Numbered from the stretch's first letter, positions 46,261 through 54,479 are shown. The stretch: DNA of 64,000 bases from Azophilus sp963663395 (GCA_963663395.1 OY760226.1:1674001-1738000); one strand, 5' to 3'. A program made the numbers and translations. The notes: generated from the letters alone by a model not told the origin.

Positions 46261-46322
46261 CGAATTTGCACCCAGCCCCGGCAGGGCACATCGATTGCGT
46301 TGAGGCTGAGCAACGCTTTCAT
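46257..46322 (-). CDS. Mini-ORF 2 at the triplicated rnfD/rnfG junction
   Basis: 21 codons, MKALLSLNAIDVPCRGWVQI plus Arg. The first half copies the RnfG N-terminus (MKPLASLTAIG) and the second half copies the RnfD C-terminus (GRVGLR). Its start overlaps the stop of mini-ORF 1 and its stop overlaps the rnfG start, both as ATGA. Probably a by-product of tandem duplication that keeps translational coupling. Confidence 0.55.
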   Translation of the reverse strand: MKALLSLNAIDVPCRGWVQIR

Positions 46323-46384
46323 CGGATACCCACCCGGCGCAGGCAGAGCCCATCGATTGCGGTGAAGCTGAGCAAAGGCTTCAT
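46319..46384 (-). CDS. Mini-ORF 1 at the triplicated rnfD/rnfG junction
   Basis: 21 codons, MKPLLSFTAIDGLCLRRVGI plus Arg, built the same way as mini-ORF 2. Its ATG overlaps the rnfD stop (ATGA). Confidence 0.55.
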   Translation of the reverse strand: MKPLLSFTAIDGLCLRRVGIR

Positions 46385-47304
46385 CGCAAACCCACCCGGC
46401 CCCGGCCGAGCGCATCGAGAAACGGGGTGGCCGCGTTGGCGATCAGTACGCCGAAGGCAATGCCGTCCGGGTAGCCGCCCCAGGCGCGAATCGCAAAGGT
46501 GATGCCGGCTGCCAGCGCGCCGAAGAGCCATTGCCCGGCGGGGTGGCCGGGGTGTGTCACGGGGTCGGTCACGACGAAGAACGCCGCCAGCATGGTTCCG
46601 GCCGAGAGGTAGTGAAACAACGGCGAACCGGCGCTTTTCGAGCTGCCCCCGTCGTGGAAAACGAGGGCGAAAAGGCCGAGTACGATGAGAAAGCCCAGCA
46701 CGACGCGCCAGGCGATCAATCCCAGCCCGGCGGCCACCAGGCCCCCGCACGCGAAAGCGATGTTCGCCCACTCCCAGCCGTAGCCGCCAAGTTGGCCGAA
46801 TGCCGGGTCGGCGGCAAAGGCCTCCATGGCGGTCAGCCCTTCACGGTACCGGAACGCCGTGAGCGCGGTGGCGCCGGTGTGCCCGTCCACCAGGGGCGGC
46901 CAGGTGGCGAGCGCCACCGGGAAACAGACCAGCGCCAGTGCGTAGCCGACCATTGCGGGGTTGAAGATGTTGTGGCCGAGCCCGCCGTAAAGCTGGCGCG
47001 CCAGCACGACCATGCCGAATGTGGCGAGCAGAAGAACGTGCCAGGGCATGCCCGGCGGCAAGGCCAATGCCAGGATGAGCGTGCCCAGGAAAATCGAGCC
47101 GTCGAACGAACCCGGGGGCGGGTTTCGGCGATACAGTGGCAGTGGTTGTCCGCGCAGGCGCAGGCATGCGAAGTCCAACGCATACGCCAGCGGCAGGGCG
47201 ATGGCCAGGTTGCGCAGGTATCCCCAGCCGTAGAACCAGGACAGCACCGCGAAGCCTGGCGCCAGGGCCAAGGTGACGGCCCACATGATGCGGTCGCTTT
47301 TCAC
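46381..47304 (-). CDS. rnfD: Electron transport complex subunit RnfD/RsxD
   Basis: 307 residues from GTG 47304 (VKSDRIMWAVTLALAPGFAV), which overlaps the rnfB stop as GTGA. About ten hydrophobic segments; covalent FMN-Thr motif GHTGATALTAF. Core membrane subunit of the Rnf complex. The long open frame upstream of this GTG lies inside rnfB and is a shadow. Confidence 0.94.
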   Translation of the reverse strand: MKSDRIMWAVTLALAPGFAVLSWFYGWGYLRNLAIALPLAYALDFACLRLRGQPLPLYRRNPPPGSFDGSIFLGTLILALALPPGMPWHVLLLATFGMVVLARQLYGGLGHNIFNPAMVGYALALVCFPVALATWPPLVDGHTGATALTAFRYREGLTAMEAFAADPAFGQLGGYGWEWANIAFACGGLVAAGLGLIAWRVVLGFLIVLGLFALVFHDGGSSKSAGSPLFHYLSAGTMLAAFFVVTDPVTHPGHPAGQWLFGALAAGITFAIRAWGGYPDGIAFGVLIANAATPFLDALGRGRVGLR

Positions 47305-48218
47305 TGCGGGGTGGCCTCGCCCCGCTCGGCCAGACGCCGCTGCCGAGAGAGCCGTTCGGCGCGGCGCTGCTGCGCGGCGTGCTGCTCGGCGGCAAGACGT
47401 GCGGTGCGCGCTTCGAATCGGGCTTTTGCGTGCGCGGCCTGAGCGTTTCTTGCCGCCGTGTCGGCCAATGTCCGCTTTCCGCTCGCGAAGATCGCCGCGA
47501 GCGGGATATCGCTCGGGCAGGCGCGGTCGCACCGGCGACATTCGATACAGCGGTCAAGCCCGAGATCGAGTGCCGTGTCCCATCTCTCCGCGTCGCTCAA
47601 CCACAACAACTCCCGGGGCGCGAGATCGGCAGGACAGACCGGCTCACACCTGTTGCAGCCGATGCACGCTTGACCGTGGGGCGCCAATTCGGTTCGCACC
47701 TGCGCCGGTTGGGGAATCTCGGGCTCGCGGGTGTCGCATTGGCGGTCGGGAAGCAGGTCGATGCAGTCCACCGGGCAGGCCGGAACGCACAGTTCACAGC
47801 CCGTACACTCACCCTCGATAACGGTGTGCATGTATCCCGGCGCGCCGATGATGGCGTCCACGGGGCAGGCGCGGATGCAGAGGAAACAGCCGATGCACTC
47901 CGCTTCCCTGATCCGTGCGAGCACGGGTTCCGACGCTGGCGGGGACGCGCCTTCGCTGCGGCCGAGCAGCGCCTGCAGCCCCTCGAAGGTGGCGTTGCCG
48001 CCGGGTGGGCAGAGGTCGATCGCCGCGCCGGTGGCCACCGCTTCTGCATAGGGCCGGCAGCCGGGGTATCCGCACTGCGCGCACTGGGTTTGCGGCAGCA
48101 GGGCATCGATGGCGTCTATGAGTTCGTCGTCGTCGTCCTTGAATCGCGCGTGCGCGGACAGCAACAGCCAACCGAGCGCCAGGGTGACGCTTGAGAGCAC
48201 GATGACGGTCAAGATCAT
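47301..48218 (-). CDS. rnfB: RnfB fused to the C-terminal iron-sulfur domain of RnfC
   Basis: 305 residues from ATG 48218 (MILTVIVLSSVTLALGWLLL). The RnfB part: membrane anchor, CAQCGYPGCRPYAEAV cluster, then ferredoxin motifs CIGCFLCIRACPVDAI and CTGCELCVPACPVDCI. After LLPDRQ comes an RnfC-type C-terminal domain: CIGCNRCEPVCPADLAPRELLW, CIECRRCDRACPSDIPLA and the helical KARFEARTARLAAEQ. RnfC's N-terminal SLBB/FMN/NADH region is absent, and no separate rnfC exists in the operon (order A, B/C, D, G, E, nth). Normal RnfB is about 190 residues. Confidence 0.85.
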   Translation of the reverse strand: MILTVIVLSSVTLALGWLLLSAHARFKDDDDELIDAIDALLPQTQCAQCGYPGCRPYAEAVATGAAIDLCPPGGNATFEGLQALLGRSEGASPPASEPVLARIREAECIGCFLCIRACPVDAIIGAPGYMHTVIEGECTGCELCVPACPVDCIDLLPDRQCDTREPEIPQPAQVRTELAPHGQACIGCNRCEPVCPADLAPRELLWLSDAERWDTALDLGLDRCIECRRCDRACPSDIPLAAIFASGKRTLADTAARNAQAAHAKARFEARTARLAAEQHAAQQRRAERLSRQRRLAERGEATPQ

Positions 48219-48354
48219 CTCCACCCCGTAGCATCCCACGTGGCCGCGCTTTCGACCGGGCGGGCCGAATTGAACGTCTTCAGGCAGGGCTGGCGAGTTT
48301 CGGTTGCGCCCGCTATCGCACCAGCGTGCGACGAACCGCGATGCCGCGCGCCGC

Positions 48355-48933
48355 TCACGAATCGAGGCCCACGAACCCCAGGAAGCCGAGGCTCATGATT
48401 CCGGCGGTGATCAGGGCGATGGGCGCGCCTTTGAAGGGGCCGGGTACGTCGGCGCCTTCGAGGCGCTCGCGGATGGCGCCGAACAGCACCATTACCAGGG
48501 AGAACCCTGCTGCGGCGCCGGCGCTGAAGACGATGGTGCCGGCGAACGAAAGCTCGCTTCCAACGGCCAGTAGCGCAACGCCGAGAACGGCGCAATTGGT
48601 CGTGATGAGCGGCAGATAGATGCCGAGGTTCTGGTGCAGCAGGGGGCTCGTGGCCCGAACGTACATCTCCGTGTATTGCACGACCCCGGCGATCACCACG
48701 ATGAACACGATGATGTTCAGCCAGTCCAGGCCGAGCGGCACCAGCAGCCCGTGAAAAACCAGGAAGCAGACGGTGGCGGAAAGCGTTAGCACGAAGGTGG
48801 TCGCCAACCCCATCGCCAGTGCCGTCGACAGGCTGTTCGTCACGCCCATAAACGGGCACAGCCCCAGGAACTGGGCCAGCACGAAGTTGTTGACCAGCAG
48901 CGCGCCGATGAGAATCAGTGCGAGTTCGCCCAT
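48355..48933 (-). CDS. rnfA: Electron transport complex subunit RnfA/RsxA
   Basis: 192 residues, six hydrophobic segments. NNFVLAQFLGLCPFMGVTNSL and GLPLITTNCAVLGVAL carry the conserved cysteines that bind a [2Fe-2S] between RnfA and RnfE. First gene of the rnf operon, 52 bp after metG on the same strand; a 136-bp gap separates it from the rnfB/C fusion. Confidence 0.95.
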   Translation of the reverse strand: MGELALILIGALLVNNFVLAQFLGLCPFMGVTNSLSTALAMGLATTFVLTLSATVCFLVFHGLLVPLGLDWLNIIVFIVVIAGVVQYTEMYVRATSPLLHQNLGIYLPLITTNCAVLGVALLAVGSELSFAGTIVFSAGAAAGFSLVMVLFGAIRERLEGADVPGPFKGAPIALITAGIMSLGFLGFVGLDS

Positions 48934-48985
48934 GGGGAGAGCCTAGCCCAATACTCCACGAAAAAGCAGCGCGTTTCCGGCGACG

Positions 48986-51046
48986 TCAGCGCACGTTCAA
49001 GCCGGGTTCCGCTCCGCTATCCGGGCTGATCAGGAAGATGTCTTCGCCGCCGGGCCCGGCGGCTAGCACCATGCCTTCGGAGGTGCCGAACTTCATCTTG
49101 CGCGGGGCCAGGTTGGCGACCACCACGACTAGGCGGCCGACCAGGTCTTCGGGTTGCGGGTAGGCGGCCTTGATGCCGGCGAGCACCTGGCGCTTTTCGT
49201 CGCCCAGGTCGACGGTGAGCCGCAGCAGCTTGTCGGCGCCTTGCACGTGCTCTGCGGCTACCACCGACGCCACCTTGAGTTCGATTCGGGCGAAATCGTC
49301 GATGGAGATGGTGTTGTCGTCCGTGCTTTCGGCGTCCCCGGTCTCGGCATCCGCGGTTTCGGTGTTCCCGTTCTCGGCATTCCCGTTCTCGGCGTCGGCT
49401 TCGCTCTTCGAAGCGTCCAGCAGAGCATCCAGGTCTTTCCTGTCCATGCGCTTGAAGAGCGGCTGAAACCTGCCGATCCGGTGGCAGAGCAGGGGCTTGT
49501 CGATGTCGTTCCAGGTGAAGGGTTCCACGTTCAGGAACTCCCGCGAACGCTCTGCCATGCCGGGCAGGATGGGCTGCAGGTAGATGGCGAGCACCCGGAA
49601 CAGGTTGATGCCCTGGCTGCAGATGGCCTGCATCTCGTCGTGGCGTTCGGGAACCTTGGCAAGCTTCCAGGGCTCGTGGCGGGCGATGTACTGGTTGGCG
49701 AGGTCGGCGAGTTCGGTGATCAGGCGCACGCCCTTCGACGTGGCGCTGTTCTCGAAGTGTTCCGCCAGTTCCTCCCGGGCCTCGATGCAGCGCTTCCACA
49801 GCGGCTCGTCGTGCAACTCCGCCGACAACTGCCCGCCGAACTGCTTGTTGATGAAGCCCGCGCAACGGCTGGCGATGTTCACCACCTTGCCCACCAGGTC
49901 GCTGTTCACCCGCTGCGCGAAATCGTCGAAGTTGAGGTCGAAATCGTCGATCGTGCCGTTCAGCTTGGTGGCGTAGTAGTAGCGCAGGCACTCCGGGTCG
50001 ACGTATTCGAGGCAGGTCTCGGCGTTGATCAGCGTGCCCTTCGACTTGGACATCTTGGCGCCGTTGACCGTCAGGAACCCGTGCGTGTGCAGGCGGGTGG
50101 GCGTGCGGAAGCCGGAACCGTCCAGTACCGCCGGCCAGAACAGGGCGTGGAAGTTGATGATGTCCTTGCCGATGAAGTGGTGCACCTCGGTCTCGCCCAC
50201 CGCATCCGGCGACCAGAAGTCCTCGAAGCGCACTGCGCCACCGGCATCCACCAGGTTCTTGAAGCTCGCCATGTAGCCGATGGGCGCATCCATCCACACG
50301 TAGAAGTACTTGTCGGTGGTGCCGGGCACCAGGAACCCGAAATAGGGTGCATCGCGGGAGATGTCCCAGGCGCGCAAGCCGCCGTCGAGCCACTCGGCGA
50401 GCTTGTTGGCCACCTCGGGCTGCACGGCGCCGCTGCGCGTCCACTCACGCAGGAAGTCGGTGTATTTCGGCAGGTCGAAGAAGTAGTGCGGGGAACTGCG
50501 CACGGTCGGCTCCGCGCCGGACAGCAGCGAACGTGGGTTCTTCAGTTCAATGGCGTTGTAGGTCGCACCGCAGGCATCGCAGTTGTCGCCGTACTGGTCT
50601 TCGGCGCCGCAGCGCGGGCAATTGCCCTTCACGAACCGGTCGGCCAGGAACATGTTGCGCTCGGCATCGTAGAGCTGCTCTACGTCCCGGGTGAAGATCA
50701 GGCCGGCATCGACCAGCCGCTGATAGATCAGTTCGCTGAGTTCGCGGTTTTCCTGAGAGTGCGTGGAGTGGTAGTTGTCGTAGTCGACGTGGAAGCCCTT
50801 GAAATCCCGCACGTGTTCCCGGCGCATCCCCTCGATCATCACCTCCGGGTCGACGCCTTCCTGCTCCGCTTTCAGCATGGTGCCGGTGCCGTGGGTATCG
50901 TCGGCGCAGACGTAGATGCACTCGTTGCCGCGCAGCCGCTGGTAGCGCACCCAGATGTCCGACTGCACGTGCTCCAGCAGGTGGCCGATATGGATGGGGC
51001 CATTGGTGTACGGGAGGGCGCTGGTGACCAGCAGGCGGCGGCTCAT
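48986..51046 (-). CDS. metG: Methionyl-tRNA synthetase
   Basis: 686 residues from ATG 51046 (MSRRLLVTSALPYTNGPIHIGHL). HIGH motif, zinc knuckle CPRCGAEDQYGDNCDACG, KMSKSKGT, and a C-terminal tRNA-binding domain (IELKVASVVAAEHVQGADKL). A linker before that domain is a repetitive acidic tract (ENGNAENGNTETADAETGD), which reads as short slipped repeats at about 49320-49400. The gene is divergent from apbC; the open frame upstream of 51046 is antisense to apbC. Confidence 0.97.
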   Translation of the reverse strand: MSRRLLVTSALPYTNGPIHIGHLLEHVQSDIWVRYQRLRGNECIYVCADDTHGTGTMLKAEQEGVDPEVMIEGMRREHVRDFKGFHVDYDNYHSTHSQENRELSELIYQRLVDAGLIFTRDVEQLYDAERNMFLADRFVKGNCPRCGAEDQYGDNCDACGATYNAIELKNPRSLLSGAEPTVRSSPHYFFDLPKYTDFLREWTRSGAVQPEVANKLAEWLDGGLRAWDISRDAPYFGFLVPGTTDKYFYVWMDAPIGYMASFKNLVDAGGAVRFEDFWSPDAVGETEVHHFIGKDIINFHALFWPAVLDGSGFRTPTRLHTHGFLTVNGAKMSKSKGTLINAETCLEYVDPECLRYYYATKLNGTIDDFDLNFDDFAQRVNSDLVGKVVNIASRCAGFINKQFGGQLSAELHDEPLWKRCIEAREELAEHFENSATSKGVRLITELADLANQYIARHEPWKLAKVPERHDEMQAICSQGINLFRVLAIYLQPILPGMAERSREFLNVEPFTWNDIDKPLLCHRIGRFQPLFKRMDRKDLDALLDASKSEADAENGNAENGNTETADAETGDAESTDDNTISIDDFARIELKVASVVAAEHVQGADKLLRLTVDLGDEKRQVLAGIKAAYPQPEDLVGRLVVVVANLAPRKMKFGTSEGMVLAAGPGGEDIFLISPDSGAEPGLNVR

Positions 51047-51163
51047 GATTCGCTTCGGCCCGGTTTCCGGTGGGCGGCGCGCACTATACCGCAAGCGGGT
51101 ACGCAACCCTATAATGGCCGACTTGCGTCTATCGACGTTCCAGCCGGAAGCGTGCCCCGCCTT

Positions 51164-52180
51164 ATGAAGATCGAGCAGTTCAATGATCCGTACCTTGCCA
51201 AGAGCTGGCAGAGCCTGGGCGCGCGCGTGCTTACCAGCGGCAGCCGGGTGTCGGTGACGCTGGGGTACCCGGCGGCAGGCATGAAAGACGCATTGGCCGG
51301 GCAGCTCGAGGCCTTCCTGGACACCGAGCGGCTCGACCTGGAGGTGCGTTTCGATGCGCCGGCCGCGCGCGGCTTCGCCCAGGTGAAGCACGTGATTGCG
51401 GTGGCGTCCGGCAAGGGCGGCGTGGGCAAATCGACCACCGCCGTCAACCTCGCCCTGGCCCTCGACCGGGAGGGCGCGAGAGTGGGGCTGCTCGATGCGG
51501 ACATCTACGGCCCCAGCCAGGGCATGATGCTGGGCGTCCCGTCGAACCGCCGCCCGGAGATCAAGGACGAGAAGCAGTTCGTGCCCATCCGGGCGCATGG
51601 CATCAAGACCATGTCGATGAGCTTCCTGGTGGAAGAGAACACGCCGATGGTGTGGCGCGGGCCCATGGCAACCGGCGCGCTGCAGCAGTTGCTGATGCAG
51701 ACCGACTGGGAGGAGCTGGACTACCTCATCGTCGACATGCCGCCCGGCACCGGCGACATTCAGCTCACGCTGTCGCAGAAGGTTCCGGTCTCCGGCGCCG
51801 TCATCGTCACCACGCCCCAGGACATCGCCCTGCTGGACGCCAGGAAGGGCATCGAGATGTTCCGCAAGGTGGACATTCCGGTACTCGGCGTGGTGGAGAA
51901 CATGAGCCTCTACGAGTGCCCCAAATGCGGCGAGTTGAGCCACCTGTTCGGCGCTGGCGGCGGAGAGCGGGTAGCCGCCGAGTTCGGGGTGCCGGTGCTT
52001 GGCGAGTTGCCGTTGGCGACGGCGATCCGCGAGCAGGCCGACGGCGGCAACCCCACCGTGGCCGCAGACCCGGAAAGCGTGCACAGCGGGCTCTACCGGG
52101 ATGCCGCCCGCCACATGGCCGCCCGCCTGTGGGAAATCGACACGCCGGCCCAGCCCGTTATCGGCATGAGCGACGACTGA
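51164..52180 (+). CDS. apbC: Iron-sulfur cluster carrier ATPase (Mrp/ApbC/NBP35 family)
   Basis: 338 residues from ATG 51164 (MKIEQFNDPYLAKSWQSLGA). Deviant Walker A VASGKGGVGKSTTAVNLAL, Walker B LIVDMPPGTGDIQLTL, and the cluster-binding CPKCGE pair. Transfers Fe-S clusters to apoproteins. The short N-terminal MIP18-like domain is reduced compared with E. coli. Stop overlaps the dcd start by one base. Confidence 0.93.
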   Translation: MKIEQFNDPYLAKSWQSLGARVLTSGSRVSVTLGYPAAGMKDALAGQLEAFLDTERLDLEVRFDAPAARGFAQVKHVIAVASGKGGVGKSTTAVNLALALDREGARVGLLDADIYGPSQGMMLGVPSNRRPEIKDEKQFVPIRAHGIKTMSMSFLVEENTPMVWRGPMATGALQQLLMQTDWEELDYLIVDMPPGTGDIQLTLSQKVPVSGAVIVTTPQDIALLDARKGIEMFRKVDIPVLGVVENMSLYECPKCGELSHLFGAGGGERVAAEFGVPVLGELPLATAIREQADGGNPTVAADPESVHSGLYRDAARHMAARLWEIDTPAQPVIGMSDD

Positions 52181-52743
52181 TGAGCATCAAGTCTGACCGG
52201 TGGATTCGGGAAATGGCCGCCCAGGGCATGATCGAGCCCTTCGAGCCGGGCCAGGTTCGCCAGGGGGCGAACGGCAAGATCATCTCGTTCGGCACCTCCA
52301 GCTACGGCTACGATGTGCGTTGCGCGCCGCAGTTCAAGGTGTTCACCAACATCTACTCCGCCACCGTCGACCCCAAGGCGTTCGATGAACGCAGCTTCGT
52401 GGACGTGGAAGGCGATGTCTGCACCATCCCCCCGAATTCCTTTGCGCTCGCTTCCACCGTCGAGCATTTCCGCATCCCCCGCGACGTGCTGACCATCTGC
52501 CTGGGCAAGTCCACCTACGCCCGCTGCGGCATCATCGTCAACGTGACGCCGCTGGAACCGGAGTGGGAGGGCCACGTCACCCTGGAGTTTTCCAACACCA
52601 CCAATCTGCCGGCCAAAATCTATGCCAACGAGGGTGCCGCGCAGATGGTTTTCTTTCAGTCCGACGAGCGTTGCGAAGTTTCCTACAAGGACCGCGGAGG
52701 CAAATACCAGGGGCAGCGGGGCGTTACGTTGCCGAAGCCCTGA
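52180..52743 (+). CDS. dcd: dCTP deaminase
   Basis: 187 residues from ATG 52180, overlapping the apbC stop (TGATG). Signatures GTSSYGYDVRC, GKSTYARCGIIVNVTPLEPEWEGH (active-site Arg/Glu) and AAQMVFFQS. Makes dUTP from dCTP; the dUTPase at 15.7 kb would complete the route to dUMP. Confidence 0.96.
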   Translation: MSIKSDRWIREMAAQGMIEPFEPGQVRQGANGKIISFGTSSYGYDVRCAPQFKVFTNIYSATVDPKAFDERSFVDVEGDVCTIPPNSFALASTVEHFRIPRDVLTICLGKSTYARCGIIVNVTPLEPEWEGHVTLEFSNTTNLPAKIYANEGAAQMVFFQSDERCEVSYKDRGGKYQGQRGVTLPKP

Positions 52744-52844
52744 AACGACTGGAATTTCAGCGATTGCCGTCTGGAAACGAAGGGCGTTTCAGGTTATAAA
52801 ATTGCCATCGGGGCTGGCCTTCCCCGTAGACCGATTCGCGGAAT

Positions 52845-52945
52845 TGGTGCCTTGGCCGGGGCTCGAACCCGGAAGGCATGCAGGGTTAGCTGCAGGGGCC
52901 GGAGGAGTGCCATTCCTCTGCGTCTGCCAATTCCGCCACCAAGGC
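52845..52945 (-). tRNA. Class II, tRNA-Leu-like gene with GGC (Ala) anticodon and long variable arm
   Basis: 101 nt including encoded CCA. Acceptor GCCTTGG / CCAAGGC with A73; D arm GCG-GAATTGGCAGA-CGC as in tRNA-Leu; anticodon arm GAGGA-ATGGCAC-TCCTC, giving U33 then anticodon GGC; variable region of 29 nt folding as GGC..TGCAG / CTGCA..GCC; T arm CCGGG-TTCGAGC-CCCGG. The body is leucine-like, but GGC reads alanine GCC/GCU. The acceptor has C3:G70, not the G3:U70 that AlaRS needs. All helices are intact, so it is not an obvious pseudogene. Could be a leucylated mistranslating tRNA, a non-translational tRNA, or an early decay product. Confidence 0.85.
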
Positions 52946-52947
52946 TG

Positions 52948-52979
52948 GGAAGCCCGAATCGGCAACGGTTCGGGCTTCC
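52948..52979. terminator. Strong hairpin between tRNA and coq7
   Basis: 11-bp stem GGAAGCCCGAA / TTCGGGCTTCC (52948-52958, 52969-52979) with a 10-base loop, followed on the plus strand by ATTTTCG. It could end the apbC-dcd transcript on the plus strand; on the other strand it lies just before the tRNA 5' end. Confidence 0.6.
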
Positions 52980-53072
52980 ATTTTCGCGAGATTCGGCGAT
53001 GTGCAGGCAGAAGAAAGGGCCCTGATATGTGTCGTCCGAAACCCTTGAAAACCGTCGGAGATAGCTCACACG

Positions 53073-53693
53073 ATGATTGACAATGCAATCCGGCGGTTCG
53101 ACCAGGCGCTGAAGACGTTGACCGGTTCGCGCGTTGCGGAGCGGGAGAACCCAGCCGCGCAGATTGCCGATGAGCCCATGGACGACGCCGAGCGCGCCCA
53201 CGCCGCCGGCCTGATGCGCGTCAACCACACCGGCGAGGTGTGCGCCCAGGCGCTCTACGAAGGCCAGGCCCTCACGGCCCGCGACCGGGAGGTTCGCGAC
53301 CGCCTGCAAAAGGCGGCCGGGGAAGAGGCCGACCACCTGGCCTGGTGCGCGGAACGGCTGGGCGAACTGGGCAGCGGGCCCAGCGTGCTGAACCCGCTGT
53401 TCTACGCCGCCTCCTACGCAATGGGCGCGGTAACCGGCCTGATCGGCGACAAGGTGAGCCTGGGCTTCGTCGAGGCCACGGAAGACCAGGTGTGCGAGCA
53501 CCTCGAACGCCATCTCGATGCGTTGCCCGCACAGGACGCAAAGAGCCGCGCCATCGTCGAACGCATGCACGAAGAGGAGGCGCGGCACGGCTCTGAAGCC
53601 CTGGAAATGGGCGGCACGGAGTTCCCGGCACCGGTGAAGCAGGCAATGACGCTGGCTTCCCGCGTCATGACGGAGACGACTTACCGGATTTGA
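53073..53693 (+). CDS. coq7: Ubiquinone biosynthesis 5-demethoxyubiquinol hydroxylase
   Basis: 206 residues. Ferritin-like di-iron helices: MRVNHTGEVCAQALYEGQ, AAGEEADHLAWC (E-x-x-H) and VERMHEEEARHGSEAL (E-x-x-x-x-x-H). Hydroxylates demethoxyubiquinol at C-6 in ubiquinone synthesis at the inner membrane. A partial extra copy of the first motif lies at 54480-54562. Confidence 0.95.
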   Translation: MIDNAIRRFDQALKTLTGSRVAERENPAAQIADEPMDDAERAHAAGLMRVNHTGEVCAQALYEGQALTARDREVRDRLQKAAGEEADHLAWCAERLGELGSGPSVLNPLFYAASYAMGAVTGLIGDKVSLGFVEATEDQVCEHLERHLDALPAQDAKSRAIVERMHEEEARHGSEALEMGGTEFPAPVKQAMTLASRVMTETTYRI

Positions 53694-53826
53694 GTTCCAC
53701 TTGAACGCCACCAAGGTTCTGCACTTGGACGGCTCGATCACTCTGCGCCGGCTCGAGAGTGCCGGAGTTCTTTCCGAGATTGTTGCGCAGCCCCGGGAAC
53801 CCAAGGCCGCGCAACTCGCGTGACCG

Positions 53827-54081
53827 CTAGTGTTTGTTGGTCAGGCGGAGTCTCATTGCTGCGCGACTGCCACCGTGACTGGTGAGGCCGCTACCGCGTG
53901 GCATGTAGTGGTACACCATATAGCCAACACCAGCAGCGATACCGCCGACATAGGCGCCAACCGGACCGCCGAAACTTCCCCCGACGCCCATGCCGATCAG
54001 CATGGCGGAGACAATGCCGCCGTCGGTGAAGCCGTGGCCCCCGGAGACAATCGTAATTTCATCAGGTGTGAGTTCTCTCAT
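53827..54081 (-). CDS. Double-glycine leader, bacteriocin-like peptide
   Basis: 84 residues starting MRELTPDEITIVSGGHGFTD. The first 15 residues match the leader of class II bacteriocins/microcins (L-x-x-x-E-I-x-x-V-S-GG), with cleavage expected after GG. The core is Gly-rich with several G-x-x-x-G motifs (GVGGSFGGPVGAYVGGIAAG) as in membrane-permeabilising two-peptide bacteriocins. Ribosome site AGGAG present. No peptidase-ABC exporter lies in the window. The stretch is less GC-rich than its surroundings. Confidence 0.7.
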   Translation of the reverse strand: MRELTPDEITIVSGGHGFTDGGIVSAMLIGMGVGGSFGGPVGAYVGGIAAGVGYMVYHYMPRGSGLTSHGGSRAAMRLRLTNKH

Positions 54082-54105
54082 TTCATTTCTCCTATTGGAT
54101 TAAGG

Positions 54106-54378
54106 TTAACTTTTGATAGGGAAGTACCGCAGGGCCAGGTACATGCCCAGGCAAACGGATGCGATAAAGGCGACCAGCAGGGTCAGGACCTCGAACACGC
54201 CGTGTACGCCGATGATGGAATCATTGCCTTTAGACCACCAATCGACGAACAGCCCCGCGACAATCAGGCAGGAGGACGCCCCCATTCTGAGCAGCGTGAT
54301 GGGCTTTCGCTGCCTGGCGTTCACCAGGCATGAGATCAATACGGCCGCGGGCGATATCACCAATACCCATACAAGCAT
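54106..54378 (-). CDS. Small three-helix membrane protein, possible immunity protein
   Basis: 90 residues from ATG 54378, preceded by GGAGGG. Three hydrophobic segments (MLVWVLVISPAAVLISCLV, MGASSCLIVAGLFVDWW, VLTLLVAFIASVCLGMYLAL). It lies 24 bp upstream of the bacteriocin-like gene on the same strand. Immunity function is inferred from size, topology and position only. Confidence 0.6.
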   Translation of the reverse strand: MLVWVLVISPAAVLISCLVNARQRKPITLLRMGASSCLIVAGLFVDWWSKGNDSIIGVHGVFEVLTLLVAFIASVCLGMYLALRYFPIKS

Positions 54379-54479
54379 ATGTAGACCCTCCAGAACTGAT
54401 ACGAATCTAGCTTCGATCCCAAATCCAGTCTGTAGGCCTTCTTCTGCAATTTGCGGCAGCTTGCACTCATGTGCACAGA

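Larger units (their letters stand above)
46220..46416 (-). repeat. 62-bp tandem repeat spanning the rnfD-rnfG junction
   Basis: Start codons at 46384, 46322 and 46260 are exactly 62 bp apart, and the sequence around each (ATCGATTGCG-TGA-GCTGAGCAA on the plus strand, ACCCACCCGGC between) is conserved. The unit joins ~12 codons of rnfG to ~10 codons of rnfD. 62 is not a multiple of three, so each copy shifts frame and re-creates an ATGA stop-start. Confidence 0.88.

Noticed and set aside
46381..47541. Longer rnfD starting at 47541
   Set aside because: The extra 79 codons lie inside rnfB in another frame; the GTG at 47304 gives the usual overlap and length.
49154..52180. A 1008-codon plus-strand frame starting inside metG
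   Set aside because: Its first two thirds are antisense to metG; only the part from 51164 is the ApbC protein.
53694..53823. Short plus-strand frame after coq7 (ATKVLHLDGSITLRRLESAG)
   Set aside because: About 40 codons, no ATG and no ribosome site; nothing recognisable.
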